DNA from: Paenarthrobacter sp. DKR-5
Lineage (GTDB): Bacteria; Actinomycetota; Actinomycetes; Actinomycetales; Micrococcaceae
DNA: 64,000 bases
Assembly: GCF_018531425.1 (NCBI RefSeq)
Contig: NZ_JAHBOI010000006.1
Span: forward strand, 1 to 64,000
Direction of reading: 5' to 3'
A program made the translations under genes and the position numbers. The first letter of the stretch is position 1. The number at the start of each line of letters is the position of its first letter. The notes below the pieces were generated by a model. The model was not told the origin of the DNA. It made no database searches and saw nothing but the letters and a program-made list of their open reading frames with translations. Shown piece by piece: positions 35,975-45,137 of the stretch.

Positions 35975-36517
35975 ATGCAGGTACAAGTCGCCAGGATCGG
36001 CAAGCCGCACGGCATCCGCGGCGAGGTCACCGTCCAGGTCCTCACCGACGTGCCCGAGGAGCGCTTCGTGCCCGGCACCGAGTTCGTGGTGGAGCCGGAG
36101 AAGCTCGGACCGCTGACCGTGGAGTCGGCCCGCTGGAACAAGGACATCCTGCTGCTGGCCTTCGAGGAGGTCCCGGACCGCAACCGCGCCGAGGAACTGC
36201 GCGGGGCCCGGCTCTACATCGACACCGACGAGGTTGCCGACGACGACGAGGACGCCTGGTACGAGCACCAGCTGGTGGGACTCTCGGTGCGCGTCGGGGA
36301 GGAAACCGTAGGCACAGTGGCGGCGCTGAACACCCTGCCTGCCCAGGACCTGCTCGTGGTGGAGGGCCGGGACGGACAGGAGATCCTGGTGCCGTTCGTC
36401 GAGCAGATCGTTCCTGAGGTCAACATCGAAGCCGGTTACATCCGGCTCACCCCGCCCGACGGGCTGTTTGAGCTGAACGCCGAGCCCTCCGCCCCGGATG
36501 AGGGCGGGGACCGCTAG
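35975..36517 (+). CDS. rimM: Ribosome maturation factor RimM
   Basis: 180 residues. QVARIGKPHGIRGEVTV is the RimM N-domain opening. The PRC-barrel domain follows (WYEHQLVGLSV to QEILVPFVEQIVPEVNI) and IRLTPPDGLFEL closes it. It assists 30S head assembly around S19. ATG with CGGAGGGAC upstream. It runs directly into trmD (stop at 36515-36517, next start 36518). Confidence 0.95.
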   Translation: MQVQVARIGKPHGIRGEVTVQVLTDVPEERFVPGTEFVVEPEKLGPLTVESARWNKDILLLAFEEVPDRNRAEELRGARLYIDTDEVADDDEDAWYEHQLVGLSVRVGEETVGTVAALNTLPAQDLLVVEGRDGQEILVPFVEQIVPEVNIEAGYIRLTPPDGLFELNAEPSAPDEGGDR

Positions 36518-37303
36518 GTGCGCATCGACGTCGTCAGCATCTTCCCCGAGTACCTTGCGCCGCTGGAGCTGTCCCTCATCGGCAAAGCCCGGCAGGACGG
36601 CCTCCTGGACCTGAAGGTGCACGACCTGCGCTCGTTCACCACCGACCGCCACCGGACGGTGGACGACACTCCGTACGGTGGGGGCGCCGGCATGGTGATG
36701 AAGCCGGAGCCGTGGGCTGAAGCACTGGCGGCGGTCGGCGGGGATGCCGCAGCCCGGCCCGTGCTGATCGTTCCGTCCCCGGCGGGGGAGCGGTTCACGC
36801 AGGCCATGGCCTACGAACTGGCCGAAGCGCCGCAGCTGGTGTTTGCCTGCGGGCGCTACGAGGGCATCGACGAGCGGGTGCTCGAATGGGCCGCCGGGCA
36901 CTTCGACGTGCGCCCGGTCAGCCTGGGCGACTACGTTCTCAACGGCGGAGAGGTGGCGGTGCTCGCCATGGTCGAGGCTGTCGGTCGCCTGCTGCCCGGC
37001 GTCGTCGGCAACCCCGAATCCCTTGTCGAAGAATCCCACTCGGACGGCCTGCTCGAATACCCCGTCTACACCAAGCCGTCGTCCTGGCGCGGCCGGGACA
37101 TCCCCGAGGTGCTCTTGAGCGGAAACCACGCGAAGATCGCCCGGTTCCGGCGCGACGAGCAGTTGCGCCGCACGGCGGACCGGCGTCCGGACCTGATCGA
37201 ACGGCTCGCGCCGGAGAGCCTGGACAAAGCGGACCGGGCACTGCTCGACGAACTGGGGTACGACGTCGCCGACGGCGGCCCGCGGCGCCGGGCCGAAGCC
37301 TGA
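36518..37303 (+). CDS. trmD: tRNA (guanine-37-N1)-methyltransferase
   Basis: 261 residues, GTG start directly after rimM. SPOUT fold with the trefoil knot: [58 protein letters not shown] and [21 protein letters not shown], all TrmD signatures including the catalytic Asp in SHSDGL. It methylates G37 next to the anticodon and prevents +1 frameshifting. Confidence 0.96.
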   Translation: MRIDVVSIFPEYLAPLELSLIGKARQDGLLDLKVHDLRSFTTDRHRTVDDTPYGGGAGMVMKPEPWAEALAAVGGDAAARPVLIVPSPAGERFTQAMAYELAEAPQLVFACGRYEGIDERVLEWAAGHFDVRPVSLGDYVLNGGEVAVLAMVEAVGRLLPGVVGNPESLVEESHSDGLLEYPVYTKPSSWRGRDIPEVLLSGNHAKIARFRRDEQLRRTADRRPDLIERLAPESLDKADRALLDELGYDVADGGPRRRAEA

Positions 37304-37312
37304 GGGCTTCGT

Positions 37313-37342
37313 TTGGCGGAGCCTGCCCCGCTGTGGCAAAAT
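37313..37342 (+). promoter_or_regulatory. Candidate rplS promoter
   Basis: TTGGCG at 37313-37318, 18-bp spacer, CAAAAT at 37337-37342 preceded by TG (extended -10). It would give rplS a leader of about 180 bases; the 227-bp gap holds no gene. Confidence 0.4.
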
Positions 37343-37530
37343 TGAGCTTCGTGCCTACTGGGTTCGCCCCTGCCACAGGGGGAGCGCAACCAACAGTCAG
37401 GCACACCGGCGCAGGACCTTCCTTGGACCGGCCGGTGAACCCAGCTTCGGCAGTATCCCCCGTGCGTGAGCGCGGGTTTTACCGCCGCGACCAACGTGAA
37501 TGACCTGTGGCGTTCACCAGGAGTGACACT

Positions 37531-37890
37531 ATGCACATCCTCGACAGCGTAGATGCAGCCTCGCTGCGCAACGACGTTCCCGAGTTCCGCGCCGGCGACA
37601 CCATCAAGGTGCACGTGAACATCATCGAAGGCAAGAACTCCCGCGTCCAGGTCTTCCAGGGCTTCGTCCTGGGCCGCCAGGGCGACGGCGTCCGCGAGAC
37701 CTTCACGGTCCGCAAGGTCTCCTTCGGTGTCGGCGTCGAGCGCACCTTCCCGGTGCACTCGCCGATCATTGAGAAGATCGAGCTCGTGAGCAAGGGCGAC
37801 GTTCGCCGCGCCAAGCTGTACTACATGCGCGCACTGCGCGGCAAGGCAGCGAAGATCAAGGAAAAGCGCGACTTCAGCACCTCCAAGTAA
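37531..37890 (+). CDS. rplS: 50S ribosomal protein L19
   Basis: 119 residues. [26 protein letters not shown] and [19 protein letters not shown] are L19 signatures. The ATG at 37531 has AGGAG seven bases upstream; the extra in-frame codons from 37507 are not needed. Own promoter likely. Followed by two signal peptidase genes. Confidence 0.96.
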   Translation: MHILDSVDAASLRNDVPEFRAGDTIKVHVNIIEGKNSRVQVFQGFVLGRQGDGVRETFTVRKVSFGVGVERTFPVHSPIIEKIELVSKGDVRRAKLYYMRALRGKAAKIKEKRDFSTSK

Positions 37891-37955
37891 CCAACTGCTC
37901 GTCCTTGAAGGCTGCCCGCGAGGTCAACCCGCTGGGCAGAACCAAGGAACCGCAC

Positions 37956-38633
37956 ATGGAACACACGAAACGCCAGCCTGCTCACCCGGGCTGGCGTTTC
38001 GTGTTGCTGGCCGTGTTCCTCGCCGTGCTCATCAGCGCCCTGGTCCGGGCCTTCCTGGTGGATGTCTACTACATCCCCTCGGCATCGATGGAACCCCTGC
38101 TGCACACGGGTGACCGCGTGCTGGTGCTGCGCACCGACTACCTCACCTCGCCCGTGCGGCGGGGGGACGTGGTGGTCTTTGACGGCCGCGGCTCGTTCGC
38201 ACCGCTGCACAGCGGCAAGGGGCCGCTGGCGGACGGAGTGCAGACGCTGGGGGAGTGGCTGGGCCTGGCAGGCAGCGACACGGTGTACGTCAAACGTGTC
38301 CTCGGTGTGGCGGGAGATCACCTCCGCTGTTGTTCAGCGGACGGCAGGATCACCGTTAACGGCACCCCGGTCACCGAGCCGTACCTGTATCCAGGAGACG
38401 CCCCGAGCGAGTTGAAATTCGATGTCGTGGTCCCGCAGGGTAGGTTGTGGATGATGGGCGACCACCGCTCGGTCTCCGCTGACTCGCGGTCACTGCTCGG
38501 CGCGCCCGGCGGAGGATTGGTGTCAGAGGACAAAGTCATCGGACGCGCCGTGCAACTGATCTGGCCGCTGGACCGGGCAGCCCCTGTTCCCCGCGTGAGC
38601 GTACCGGCCGACCAACAGAAAGACACCCGTTAG
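37956..38633 (+). CDS. lepB: Signal peptidase I (first of two)
   Basis: 225 residues. One N-terminal transmembrane helix (FVLLAVFLAVLISALVRAFL), then catalytic Ser44 in IPSASMEPLL and Lys113 in VYVKRVLGVAGD, and MGDHRSVSADSR. It removes signal peptides at the outer membrane face. ATG at 37956 with AAGGAA upstream. A perfect 16-bp hairpin covers codons 3 to 17; if that hairpin is the rplS terminator, translation may instead begin at a downstream GTG (38001). Closely related to the next gene, so a duplication. Confidence 0.92.
   Translation: MEHTKRQPAHPGWRFVLLAVFLAVLISALVRAFLVDVYYIPSASMEPLLHTGDRVLVLRTDYLTSPVRRGDVVVFDGRGSFAPLHSGKGPLADGVQTLGEWLGLAGSDTVYVKRVLGVAGDHLRCCSADGRITVNGTPVTEPYLYPGDAPSELKFDVVVPQGRLWMMGDHRSVSADSRSLLGAPGGGLVSEDKVIGRAVQLIWPLDRAAPVPRVSVPADQQKDTR
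37963..38004 (+). terminator. Perfect hairpin within the 5' coding end of lepB
   Basis: ACACGAAACGCCAGCC at 37963-37978 and its exact complement at 37989-38004 enclose 10 bases. It lies 73 bases after rplS and starts seven bases after the lepB ATG. It looks like an rplS terminator or attenuator, but is read as codons of lepB. Confidence 0.7.
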
Positions 38634-39446
38634 ATGCCGCAAAACACCCCCGAAGCGCCCCTCCCCAACGACGAAGACCCCGTGCGGCCGCGCCGCGACG
38701 GAGAGCAGGCACCGGGACCGGCGGAAGAGATCCACGGTGCGCACGCGGAGGCCGGCCGGCGGCGGAATCCCGTACTGTCGTGGCTGAAGGAAATCGCCAC
38801 GATTGTTGCCATCGCGCTCGTGCTCTCCTTCCTGATCAAGACCTTCCTCTTCCGGGCCTACTACATTCCCTCCGGGTCCATGGAGAACACTCTGGAGGTG
38901 CAGGACCGCATCTTCGTCAACCTGCTGGTGCCCAACCCGATCGCGCTCAAGCGCGGCGACGTCGTCGTGTTCCGTGACACCCAGGGCTGGCTGCCGGCGG
39001 CTGCGCCGAAACCGACAGGACCGGGGACCTGGCTGAAGGACGCATTGACCTTCGTGGGGCTGGTACCCGACGAGTCGGAGCAGCACCTCGTCAAGCGCGT
39101 CATCGGCCTTCCGGGTGACAGGGTGATCTGCTGCGACGCCCAGGGCAAGCTCACCGTAAACGGTGCGCCGCTGACCGAGCCGTACCTGTACCCGGGTGCG
39201 CAGCCCTCCGACAAGACCTTCGATGTGACCGTCCCCGCAGGTAAACTGTGGGTCATGGGGGACCACCGGAACGAGTCGGCGGATTCCCGCGAACACCAGA
39301 ACCTCCCGAGCAAGGGTTTCGTCAGCATTTCGGACGTGGAGGGCCAGGCCGCGGTGATCGCGTGGCCGTTGAACCGCCTCGGCTCCGTGGGCAGCTACCC
39401 GGACGTCTTCAAGAACGTCCCCTCACCGGCGGCGACAGGCAAGTAA
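38634..39446 (+). CDS. lepB: Signal peptidase I (second of two)
   Basis: 270 residues. A charged 45-residue cytoplasmic tail precedes one transmembrane helix ([20 protein letters not shown]). Catalytic Ser82 is in [10 protein letters not shown] and Lys154 in [32 protein letters not shown] and [12 protein letters not shown] closely match the first copy. The ATG follows the upstream stop with no gap. Longer than copy one by the N-terminal tail, so it is the form closest to typical actinobacterial LepB. Confidence 0.95.
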   Translation: MPQNTPEAPLPNDEDPVRPRRDGEQAPGPAEEIHGAHAEAGRRRNPVLSWLKEIATIVAIALVLSFLIKTFLFRAYYIPSGSMENTLEVQDRIFVNLLVPNPIALKRGDVVVFRDTQGWLPAAAPKPTGPGTWLKDALTFVGLVPDESEQHLVKRVIGLPGDRVICCDAQGKLTVNGAPLTEPYLYPGAQPSDKTFDVTVPAGKLWVMGDHRNESADSREHQNLPSKGFVSISDVEGQAAVIAWPLNRLGSVGSYPDVFKNVPSPAATGK

Positions 39447-39447
39447 G

Positions 39448-40230
39448 TTGGCACGAAGCGCAGCACCGAACCTGAAGTTCGAGCAGTCCCTGCTCGGCTT
39501 TGGGCACCGCTACGTCGTCGGGTGCGACGAGGTGGGCCGCGGAGCCCTCGCCGGGCCCGTCAGCGTGGGCATGGTGCTCGTCGACGTGGCTGAGCAGCGC
39601 GGGCTGCGCAACGTGCGGGACAGCAAGCTGCTGACCAGGGCCGAGCGGGAGGCGCTGGTGCCCTCAATCCGGCGCTGGGCGCTGGCTTCGGCCGTCGGGC
39701 ATGCCACTGCCCGGGAAATCGACACGGTCGGGCTGATCGCCGCCCTGCGGCTGGCCGGGCTCCGGGCGTGGGAGCAGATCGCGGTCGCCGGGCTGCTGCC
39801 GCACGCCGTCCTGCTCGACGGCAACCACAACTGGCTGGCTGCCCAGCTGCAGGCTTCACTGTTTGATGACGAAAGTGCTGCGGATCCGGCCGGCATTGCT
39901 TTTGAGGCGCCTGTCTACACCAAGATCAAGGCAGACCTGCAGTGCCTCAGCGTCGCCGCCGCGAGCGTGCTGGCCAAGGTCGAACGGGACAACCTCATGA
40001 TCGAGCTCGACGCCGCCCACCCGCAGTTTGGCTGGTGCGAGAACAAGGGCTACGCGACCGCGGCGCACCGGGAGGCGATCCGGGTCGGCGGTCCCAGCCC
40101 CTACCACCGGGTCAGCTGGCGGCTGACCGGCCCCGAGCTCGACGCCGACGACGCCGCGCCCGGAGGCGACGACGCCCTTGAGGAGGAGCTGGCGGCACCC
40201 GGCGCGGGCCCGCTGCCGCAAGTGGGATGA
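39448..40230 (+). CDS. rnhB: Ribonuclease HII
   Basis: 260 residues, TTG start one base after lep[17 protein letters not shown] holds the DEVGRG catalytic motif; LLDGNHNWL and [20 protein letters not shown] carry further metal-binding Asp residues. It cleaves RNA in RNA-DNA hybrids. The C-terminal extension after [10 protein letters not shown] is acidic and variable. Confidence 0.94.
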   Translation: MARSAAPNLKFEQSLLGFGHRYVVGCDEVGRGALAGPVSVGMVLVDVAEQRGLRNVRDSKLLTRAEREALVPSIRRWALASAVGHATAREIDTVGLIAALRLAGLRAWEQIAVAGLLPHAVLLDGNHNWLAAQLQASLFDDESAADPAGIAFEAPVYTKIKADLQCLSVAAASVLAKVERDNLMIELDAAHPQFGWCENKGYATAAHREAIRVGGPSPYHRVSWRLTGPELDADDAAPGGDDALEEELAAPGAGPLPQVG

Positions 40231-40237
40231 TGGGTCT

Positions 40238-40564
40238 ATGAGTGCCGAGGATCTCGAGAACTACGAAACCGACATGGAGCTGCAGCTCTACCGCGAGTAC
40301 CGCGACGTGGTGGGGCTCTTCAGCTATGTCGTCGAGACCGAGCGGCGGTTCTACCTGGCGAACCACGTCGACCTGCAGGCGCGCTCGGCGGACGGCGAGA
40401 TCTACTTCGACCTGACCCTGCAGGACGCGTGGGTCTGGGACGTCTACCGCTCGGCCCGCTTCGTCAAGAGCGTCCGCGTGATCACGTTCAAGGACGTCAA
40501 CGTCGAGGAACTCATCAAGTCCGACGAGCTCGAAGTTCCCAAGGACGGGCACCTGGGGCTCTGA
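40238..40564 (+). CDS. DUF2469 domain protein
   Basis: 108 residues. MSAEDLENYETDMELQLYRE is the conserved opening of the family (Rv2901c in mycobacteria); VVETERRFYLAN and FDLTLQDAWVWDVYR follow. The ATG at 40238 is fixed by this conserved start. It lies eight bases after rnhB in the same operon, as in most actinobacteria. Function unknown. Confidence 0.92.
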   Translation: MSAEDLENYETDMELQLYREYRDVVGLFSYVVETERRFYLANHVDLQARSADGEIYFDLTLQDAWVWDVYRSARFVKSVRVITFKDVNVEELIKSDELEVPKDGHLGL

Positions 40565-40600
40565 CACCCGCCGCTGCACCCGGTAATCCGCGCCAGTGCG

Positions 40601-41011
40601 CTAGCCGACGGCTTTCTTCAGCAGCTCCAGCAACCGGTCCTGGTCGGCCGCGTTCAGCTTCGCCACGGCGTACGACGTCGGCCAGAAGTCGCCGTCGTCG
40701 AGCTTCGCCGCATCCTGGAAGCCGATGGTCGAATACCTGGCCTTGAACTTGGCCGACCGTTGGAAGAACACGATCACCTTGCCGTCCGCATTCGCGTAAG
40801 CCGGCATGCCGTACCACGTCTTGGCCCTCAGGCCGGTGTGCTGCTTGATGAGCTGGTGCAGAATCTCGGCTGAGTCCTTGTCCGCGCCCGTCATCCCGGC
40901 AATCGCGGCGAGGCACGCGGCCTCCTGGTCCGCGCCCTCCCGCGCCGCCTTCGCTTCCGCGACCGCTGCCTTCATGGCAGCTCTTTCTTCCTTGCTGAAG
41001 TTCTCGCTCAT
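40601..41011 (-). CDS. DUF1801/YdhG-like protein
   Basis: 136 residues. After a Lys/Glu/Ala helix, the YdhG-type core reads LRAKTWYGMPAYANADGKVIVFFQ and KFKARYSTIGF, then DGDFWPTSYAV. This fold is shared with frataxin-like iron chaperone YdhG, but the actual role in actinobacteria is not known. ATG at 41011 with AAAGGGG upstream. It is convergent with DUF2469. Confidence 0.8.
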   Translation of the reverse strand: MSENFSKEERAAMKAAVAEAKAAREGADQEAACLAAIAGMTGADKDSAEILHQLIKQHTGLRAKTWYGMPAYANADGKVIVFFQRSAKFKARYSTIGFQDAAKLDDGDFWPTSYAVAKLNAADQDRLLELLKKAVG

Positions 41012-41091
41012 CCTTTACCCCTTTCAATGGGTGACGATACGGCCCATCCTAGGGGGACCAGGAGCCGCCGGCACGAAGAGAGGTGCGTGCG

Positions 41092-41511
41092 ATGAAGATC
41101 GCCCTTACGAGTGTGTTCGTCGACGACCAGCGGGCCGCCCTCGCCTTCTACACCGAGGTGCTCGGCTTCACCAAGCGCCAGGACGTCCCCCTTGGCGGGA
41201 ACTTCTGGATCACCGTCGTGTCGCCCGAAGTGCCTGACGGCCCGGAGCTGCTCCTGGAACCGTCGGACCACCCCGCAGTGAAGCCGTTCCGGGATGCCCT
41301 CGTCAGCGACGGGATCCCGCTCGCCCAATTCGCCGTCGGCGACGTCGGCGCCGAGTACGAACGGCTGACCGGAAAAGGCGTCCGCTTCACCATGCCTCCG
41401 ACCGACGTCGGCACCGCTGTCGTGGCCGTCTTCGACGACACGTGCGGCAACCTCATCCAGATCATTGAACAGAAACGACCCGATCCCGGACCCGGGCCCG
41501 GTGCGCACTGA
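41092..41511 (+). CDS. VOC family protein (glyoxalase/bleomycin-resistance fold)
   Basis: 139 residues, one VOC module pair. MKIALTSVFVDDQRAALAFYTEVLGF is the classic opening, and FDDTCGNLIQIIEQK the C-terminal strand with the metal Glu position replaced (IQI). Substrate unknown. The ATG at 41092 has AGAGAGG eight bases upstream; GTG at 41083 is in frame. It precedes the DGPF/YCII gene by 112 bases. Confidence 0.8.
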   Translation: MKIALTSVFVDDQRAALAFYTEVLGFTKRQDVPLGGNFWITVVSPEVPDGPELLLEPSDHPAVKPFRDALVSDGIPLAQFAVGDVGAEYERLTGKGVRFTMPPTDVGTAVVAVFDDTCGNLIQIIEQKRPDPGPGPGAH

Positions 41512-41539
41512 GCTTGCCGCACAATAGCCAGGGGACGGG

Positions 41540-41566
41540 TGTCGAATTTCGGCGGCTGCGTTCGTA
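41540..41566 (+). promoter_or_regulatory. Candidate ECF42-type promoter
   Basis: TGTCGA at 41540-41545, 17-bp spacer, CGTA at 41563-41566. TGTCGA is, as I recall, the -35 core of ECF42 sigma targets, and the group controls DGPF-protein genes such as the one starting 58 bp downstream. Confidence 0.5.
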
Positions 41567-41623
41567 GCAGTGGTAGACAGCCGCCTCAGAGGGGGCGGTC
41601 CGAGGCGAAGGAGATAAGCGAAG

Positions 41624-41947
41624 ATGCAGTATCTGGTTTCCGTCATCAATGACCGGGCCGGCCTGGCCACCCCGGAGGAGATGGCCGCCATCGACGAGTT
41701 CAACGACCGGCTCCAGGTCGAGGGGCACTGGGTTTTCGCGGGAGGCCTCGGGGCGCCGGGATCGGCGACTGTTGTCGACAACCGGGGCGCGGAAGCAGTC
41801 GTCAGCGACGGACCGTTCTTGGAGTCCAAGGAGTTCCTCGCCGGTTTCTGGATCCTGGACGCCGCCGACCTCGATGAGGCTCTCCGGGTGGCGGCCGCGG
41901 GGTCCAAAGCATGCAACCGGAAGCTTGAGGTGCGCCCGTTCCTGTGA
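41624..41947 (+). CDS. DGPF/YCII-related protein, partner of an ECF42 sigma
   Basis: 107 residues of the YCII-like ferredoxin-type fold. The signature DGPF appears in VVSDGPFLESKEFLAGF, with His34 (EGHWVFAGG) the usual YCII-type histidine. DGPF proteins are the hallmark neighbours of ECF42 sigma factors. AAGGAG lies ten bases before the ATG. Its stop overlaps the sigma gene start as GTGA. Function unknown; the gene looks intact while the sigma gene does not. Confidence 0.85.
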   Translation: MQYLVSVINDRAGLATPEEMAAIDEFNDRLQVEGHWVFAGGLGAPGSATVVDNRGAEAVVSDGPFLESKEFLAGFWILDAADLDEALRVAAAGSKACNRKLEVRPFL

Positions 41948-43039
41948 ACAGGTCCGAGGTCGAGGACACGATCGCCAAGGAGGAGGCTGCGGCTGAGGCC
42001 TTCGCGACCGCCGTCGAGCGGTGGCTCACCGACGGGGCGACACGGGTAAGCAGAGGGAAGCCCGGAGGCTGCACGACGACGATCGGCCGGCGCCCACCGG
42101 CCCCATCATCGACGAACGGCTCCGGCTGATCTTCACCTGCGCCCACCCCGCGCTTGCGATGGAGGCCCGGGTCGCGCTGACGCTGCGCATGCTCGGTGGC
42201 CTCACCGTCCGCGAAATTGCGAGCGCCTTCCTCGTGCAGGAAACCACGATGGCACAACGAATCTCCCGTGCGAAGGCGAAGATCAAGGCAGCAGGAATCC
42301 CGTACCGGTTACCGTCCGCGGGGGATCTGCCGACGCGTGTTTCCGGCGTCCTTGCGGCCTCTTCCTTGTCTTCAACGAGGGCTATCTGGCGACGAGCGGG
42401 GACTCGGACCCCGTACGGCGGGACCTGACGGACGAAGCGATCCGGCTCACCCGCCTGCTTCGTGACCTGATGCCCGACGACGGCGAGGTGAGCGGCCTGC
42501 TGGCGATGATGCTCCTCACCGAGGGCCGCCGCGCCGCCGGCGTTGGCCCGGACGGCGAACTGGTCACCCTGGGCGAACAGGATCGCAGGCCGTGGGACGG
42601 GGACCTGCTGGCCGAGGGTCACGCCCTGGTGCGGGAACGTCTCACCGCGGCCAGGGACGGGGCGAGTCCTGGCCGCTACCAGATCCTCGCGGCAATCAAC
42701 GCCGTGCACACCAGTGCGAGCCATGTCCCCGACACCGATTGGGCGCAGGTGCTGGCGCTCTACGACATGCTCCTGCGTCTCGACCCGTCGCCGGTTGTCC
42801 TGCTCAACCGGGCGGTCGCCCTCGCCGAAGTCGACGGCCCGGAGGCCGCGTTGGCTGTAGTGGAGCCTCTCGAGGCGAGGCTGGGCGGGTATCACGCCTT
42901 CCATGCCACTCGCGCCGACCTGATGCGCCGGCTCGGGCGCGGCCAGGAAGCGCGGTCCGCCTACGACAAGGCCATCGAGCTGGCGGGCAACACTGCCGAG
43001 GTCGCCTATCTTGCCCGCCGCCGCGACGAGCTGGGCTAG
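41944..43039 (+). pseudogene. Broken ECF42-type RNA polymerase sigma factor gene
   Basis: Three fragments in different frames together give an ECF42 sigma factor. The first (GTG 41944) gives NRSEVEDTIAKEEAAAEAF and ERWLTDG but lacks most of region 2. After a frame change near 42030-42060, ERLRLIFTCAHPALAMEARV and ALTLRMLGGLTVREIASAFL (the start of region 4) and QRISRAKAKIKAAGIPYRLP appear. A second frame change near 42335-42350 joins FLVFNEGYLATSGD and the TPR-like C-terminal extension (ending near 43039). Regions between the N-terminus and sigma-4 are shorter than in intact members, so two internal deletions are likely. A sequencing error cannot explain all of this. Confidence 0.8.
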
Positions 43040-43166
43040 CGGCTGCCGGCCGGTGTAGGCCGTCCTCTTCCTCCACAGGCGGTGGTTGTCCGGGGCGGCT
43101 CCACATGGACGTCTTCCGCCCTGCGCCATAATGCCTCCGTGCCGCAGGCTGGTTCCGGAGGTGGCG

Positions 43167-43520
43167 ATGAGGGCGAAGGACGTTCTGGGCAGGGAAGGCG
43201 AGGAGTTGGCGGCGGTGTACCTGCAGGAGCAGGGCATGCGGGTGCTGGCGCGCAATTGGCGTTGCCGGGCGGGGGAGCTGGACATTGTCGCGCTCGACGG
43301 GCATGAGCTGGTGGCCGTCGAGGTCAAGACGCGGCGGTCTCTGGCTTATGGGCACCCTTTCGAGGCGGTCACGCCGGTGAAGCTGGCCAGGCTGCGGGCC
43401 CTGGGACTCGCCTGGCGCGCGGAGCACGGGGTGAGGTTCCCGTTGCGGATTGACGCAGTCGCGGTGGTGTCCGACGGCGGCGCCGACCCCGTGGTGGAGC
43501 ATCTGCGGGGTGTGGGCTGA
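43167..43520 (+). CDS. YraN family (UPF0102) nuclease-like protein
   Basis: 117 residues. GREGEELAAVYLQEQGMRVLARNWRC is the YraN opening and GELDIVALDG with VAVEVKTRRS supplies the PD-(D/E)xK-like Asp and E-x-K. Function not firmly known. ATG at 43167, GGAGGT five bases upstream. It runs directly into yifB, as in other actinobacteria. Confidence 0.9.
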   Translation: MRAKDVLGREGEELAAVYLQEQGMRVLARNWRCRAGELDIVALDGHELVAVEVKTRRSLAYGHPFEAVTPVKLARLRALGLAWRAEHGVRFPLRIDAVAVVSDGGADPVVEHLRGVG

Positions 43521-45065
43521 ATGCCTCTTGGACGGACGTTCTCCGTGGCGCTCCTCGGCTTGAACGGGCACATCATTGAGGTCGAGGCGGACATCGGACA
43601 GACTCTCCCGGGCTTTGTGCTGCTCGGGCTGCCGGACGCGTCCTTGAACGAGGCGAGGGACCGGATCCGGTCCGCTGCGCAGAACGCCGGTCTGCCGTTG
43701 AGCCGGCGGAAACTGACGGTCAACCTGATTCCCGCGTCGCTGCCCAAACGTGGCTCCTCCTTCGATCTGGCGATGGTGATGGCGGCACTGCGGGCCGCTG
43801 GCGATGTGCGGGACACCGGAGGGACGGTCTTCCTGGCTGAACTCGGTTTGGACGGGCGGCTGCGGCCGGTGCGGGGGATCCTGCCGGCGGTTATGGCTGC
43901 CTGCAAGGCGGGGTACCCGGACGTCGTGGTGGCGGCGGCCAACGAAACAGAGGCGCGGCTGGTGCCCGGGGTGCGGGCACGCGGGTTTTCCAGCCTGGCG
44001 CGGGTTGCCCTCGAGTTCGGGGCAAACCCGCAGGAACTGGTCCTTGACGACGACGACGGCGCCGGGAGCCCCGCCGGTTCAGCAGAGACAGCTGAGGCCG
44101 CCGCGGCGCCGGACATGCGGGATGTGGCCGGCCAGGTGGAGGCGCGCCGCGCCCTTGAGGTGGCCGCTGCCGGGGCGCACCATCTGATGATGACCGGCCC
44201 GCCCGGCGCGGGTAAGACGATGCTCGCTGAGCGGCTGCCGGGGCTGCTGCCGGACCTGCCGGATGACCAGGCGATGGAGGTCACCGCTATCCATTCCCTG
44301 GGGGCGCTGAGGCCCGGGACGGCACAGCTGGTCCGCCGGCCGCCGTTTGAGAACCCGCACCACACCGCTTCCGCGGCAGCGGTGATTGGCGGCGGGTCCG
44401 GCTTCCCGCGGCCCGGCGCTGCCTCGCGCGCGCACCGTGGGGTGCTGTTCCTTGACGAGGCACCGGAGTATGAGCGGCGCGTCCTGGATGCGCTGAGGCA
44501 GCCGTTGGAGAGTGGGGAACTGGTCCTGCACCGGACCGGCGGCTCGGCTGCGTATCCGGCGCAGTTCCAACTTGTGTTGGCTGCGAACCCTTGCCCGTGC
44601 GGCCGCGCCGTCGGCAAGGGGGCCGACTGCTCTTGCACGCCCCAGGCACGCCGGCGCTACTTCGGCAAGCTCTCCGGCCCCCTGCTCGACCGCGTGGACA
44701 TGCAGATCCAGGTCCAGCGGCTCTCGGTGGCCGAGCTGGCGCGGCCGGAGCCGCAGGAGGACACCGCAACGATTGCCGCCAGGGTGGCAGAGGCCCGGCA
44801 GCGCCAGCAGGAACGCCTGCGGCACGCCGGCTTCGCCACCAATTCCGAAGTGCCGGGGAGGATGCTGCGCGGGCCTCTCCGCCTCTCGGCGAAAGTGACC
44901 GCGGCGCTGGACAGAGCCGTCGAGGTCGGCACCCTGACGGCCCGGGGGTACGACAGAGTGCTCCGTGTGGCCTGGACGCTGGCGGACTTGGGAGGCAGGA
45001 GCTGCCCGGACGTCGACGACGTCGGGCGTGCCCTGCTCTACCGCCAGCAACTGCAAAGCCCCTGA
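43521..45065 (+). CDS. YifB family Mg chelatase-like AAA ATPase
   Basis: 514 residues, starts right after the YraN stop. The N-terminal S5-like domain (FSVALLGLNGHIIEVEADIG) precedes the AAA module with Walker A MTGPPGAGKTML near residue 232, Walker B GVLFLDEAPEY near 310, and ANPCPCG, which is typical of ComM/YifB. The family is tied to natural transformation in some bacteria; here it sits beside dprA, which supports a DNA-uptake link by inference. Confidence 0.92.
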   Translation: MPLGRTFSVALLGLNGHIIEVEADIGQTLPGFVLLGLPDASLNEARDRIRSAAQNAGLPLSRRKLTVNLIPASLPKRGSSFDLAMVMAALRAAGDVRDTGGTVFLAELGLDGRLRPVRGILPAVMAACKAGYPDVVVAAANETEARLVPGVRARGFSSLARVALEFGANPQELVLDDDDGAGSPAGSAETAEAAAAPDMRDVAGQVEARRALEVAAAGAHHLMMTGPPGAGKTMLAERLPGLLPDLPDDQAMEVTAIHSLGALRPGTAQLVRRPPFENPHHTASAAAVIGGGSGFPRPGAASRAHRGVLFLDEAPEYERRVLDALRQPLESGELVLHRTGGSAAYPAQFQLVLAANPCPCGRAVGKGADCSCTPQARRRYFGKLSGPLLDRVDMQIQVQRLSVAELARPEPQEDTATIAARVAEARQRQQERLRHAGFATNSEVPGRMLRGPLRLSAKVTAALDRAVEVGTLTARGYDRVLRVAWTLADLGGRSCPDVDDVGRALLYRQQLQSP

Positions 45066-45137
45066 CCGTGCAGGTTGCACACCCGCGATCAGCGCACAGT
45101 CACGACGCACGACAGCCAACCGACCAACGGAGGAAGC

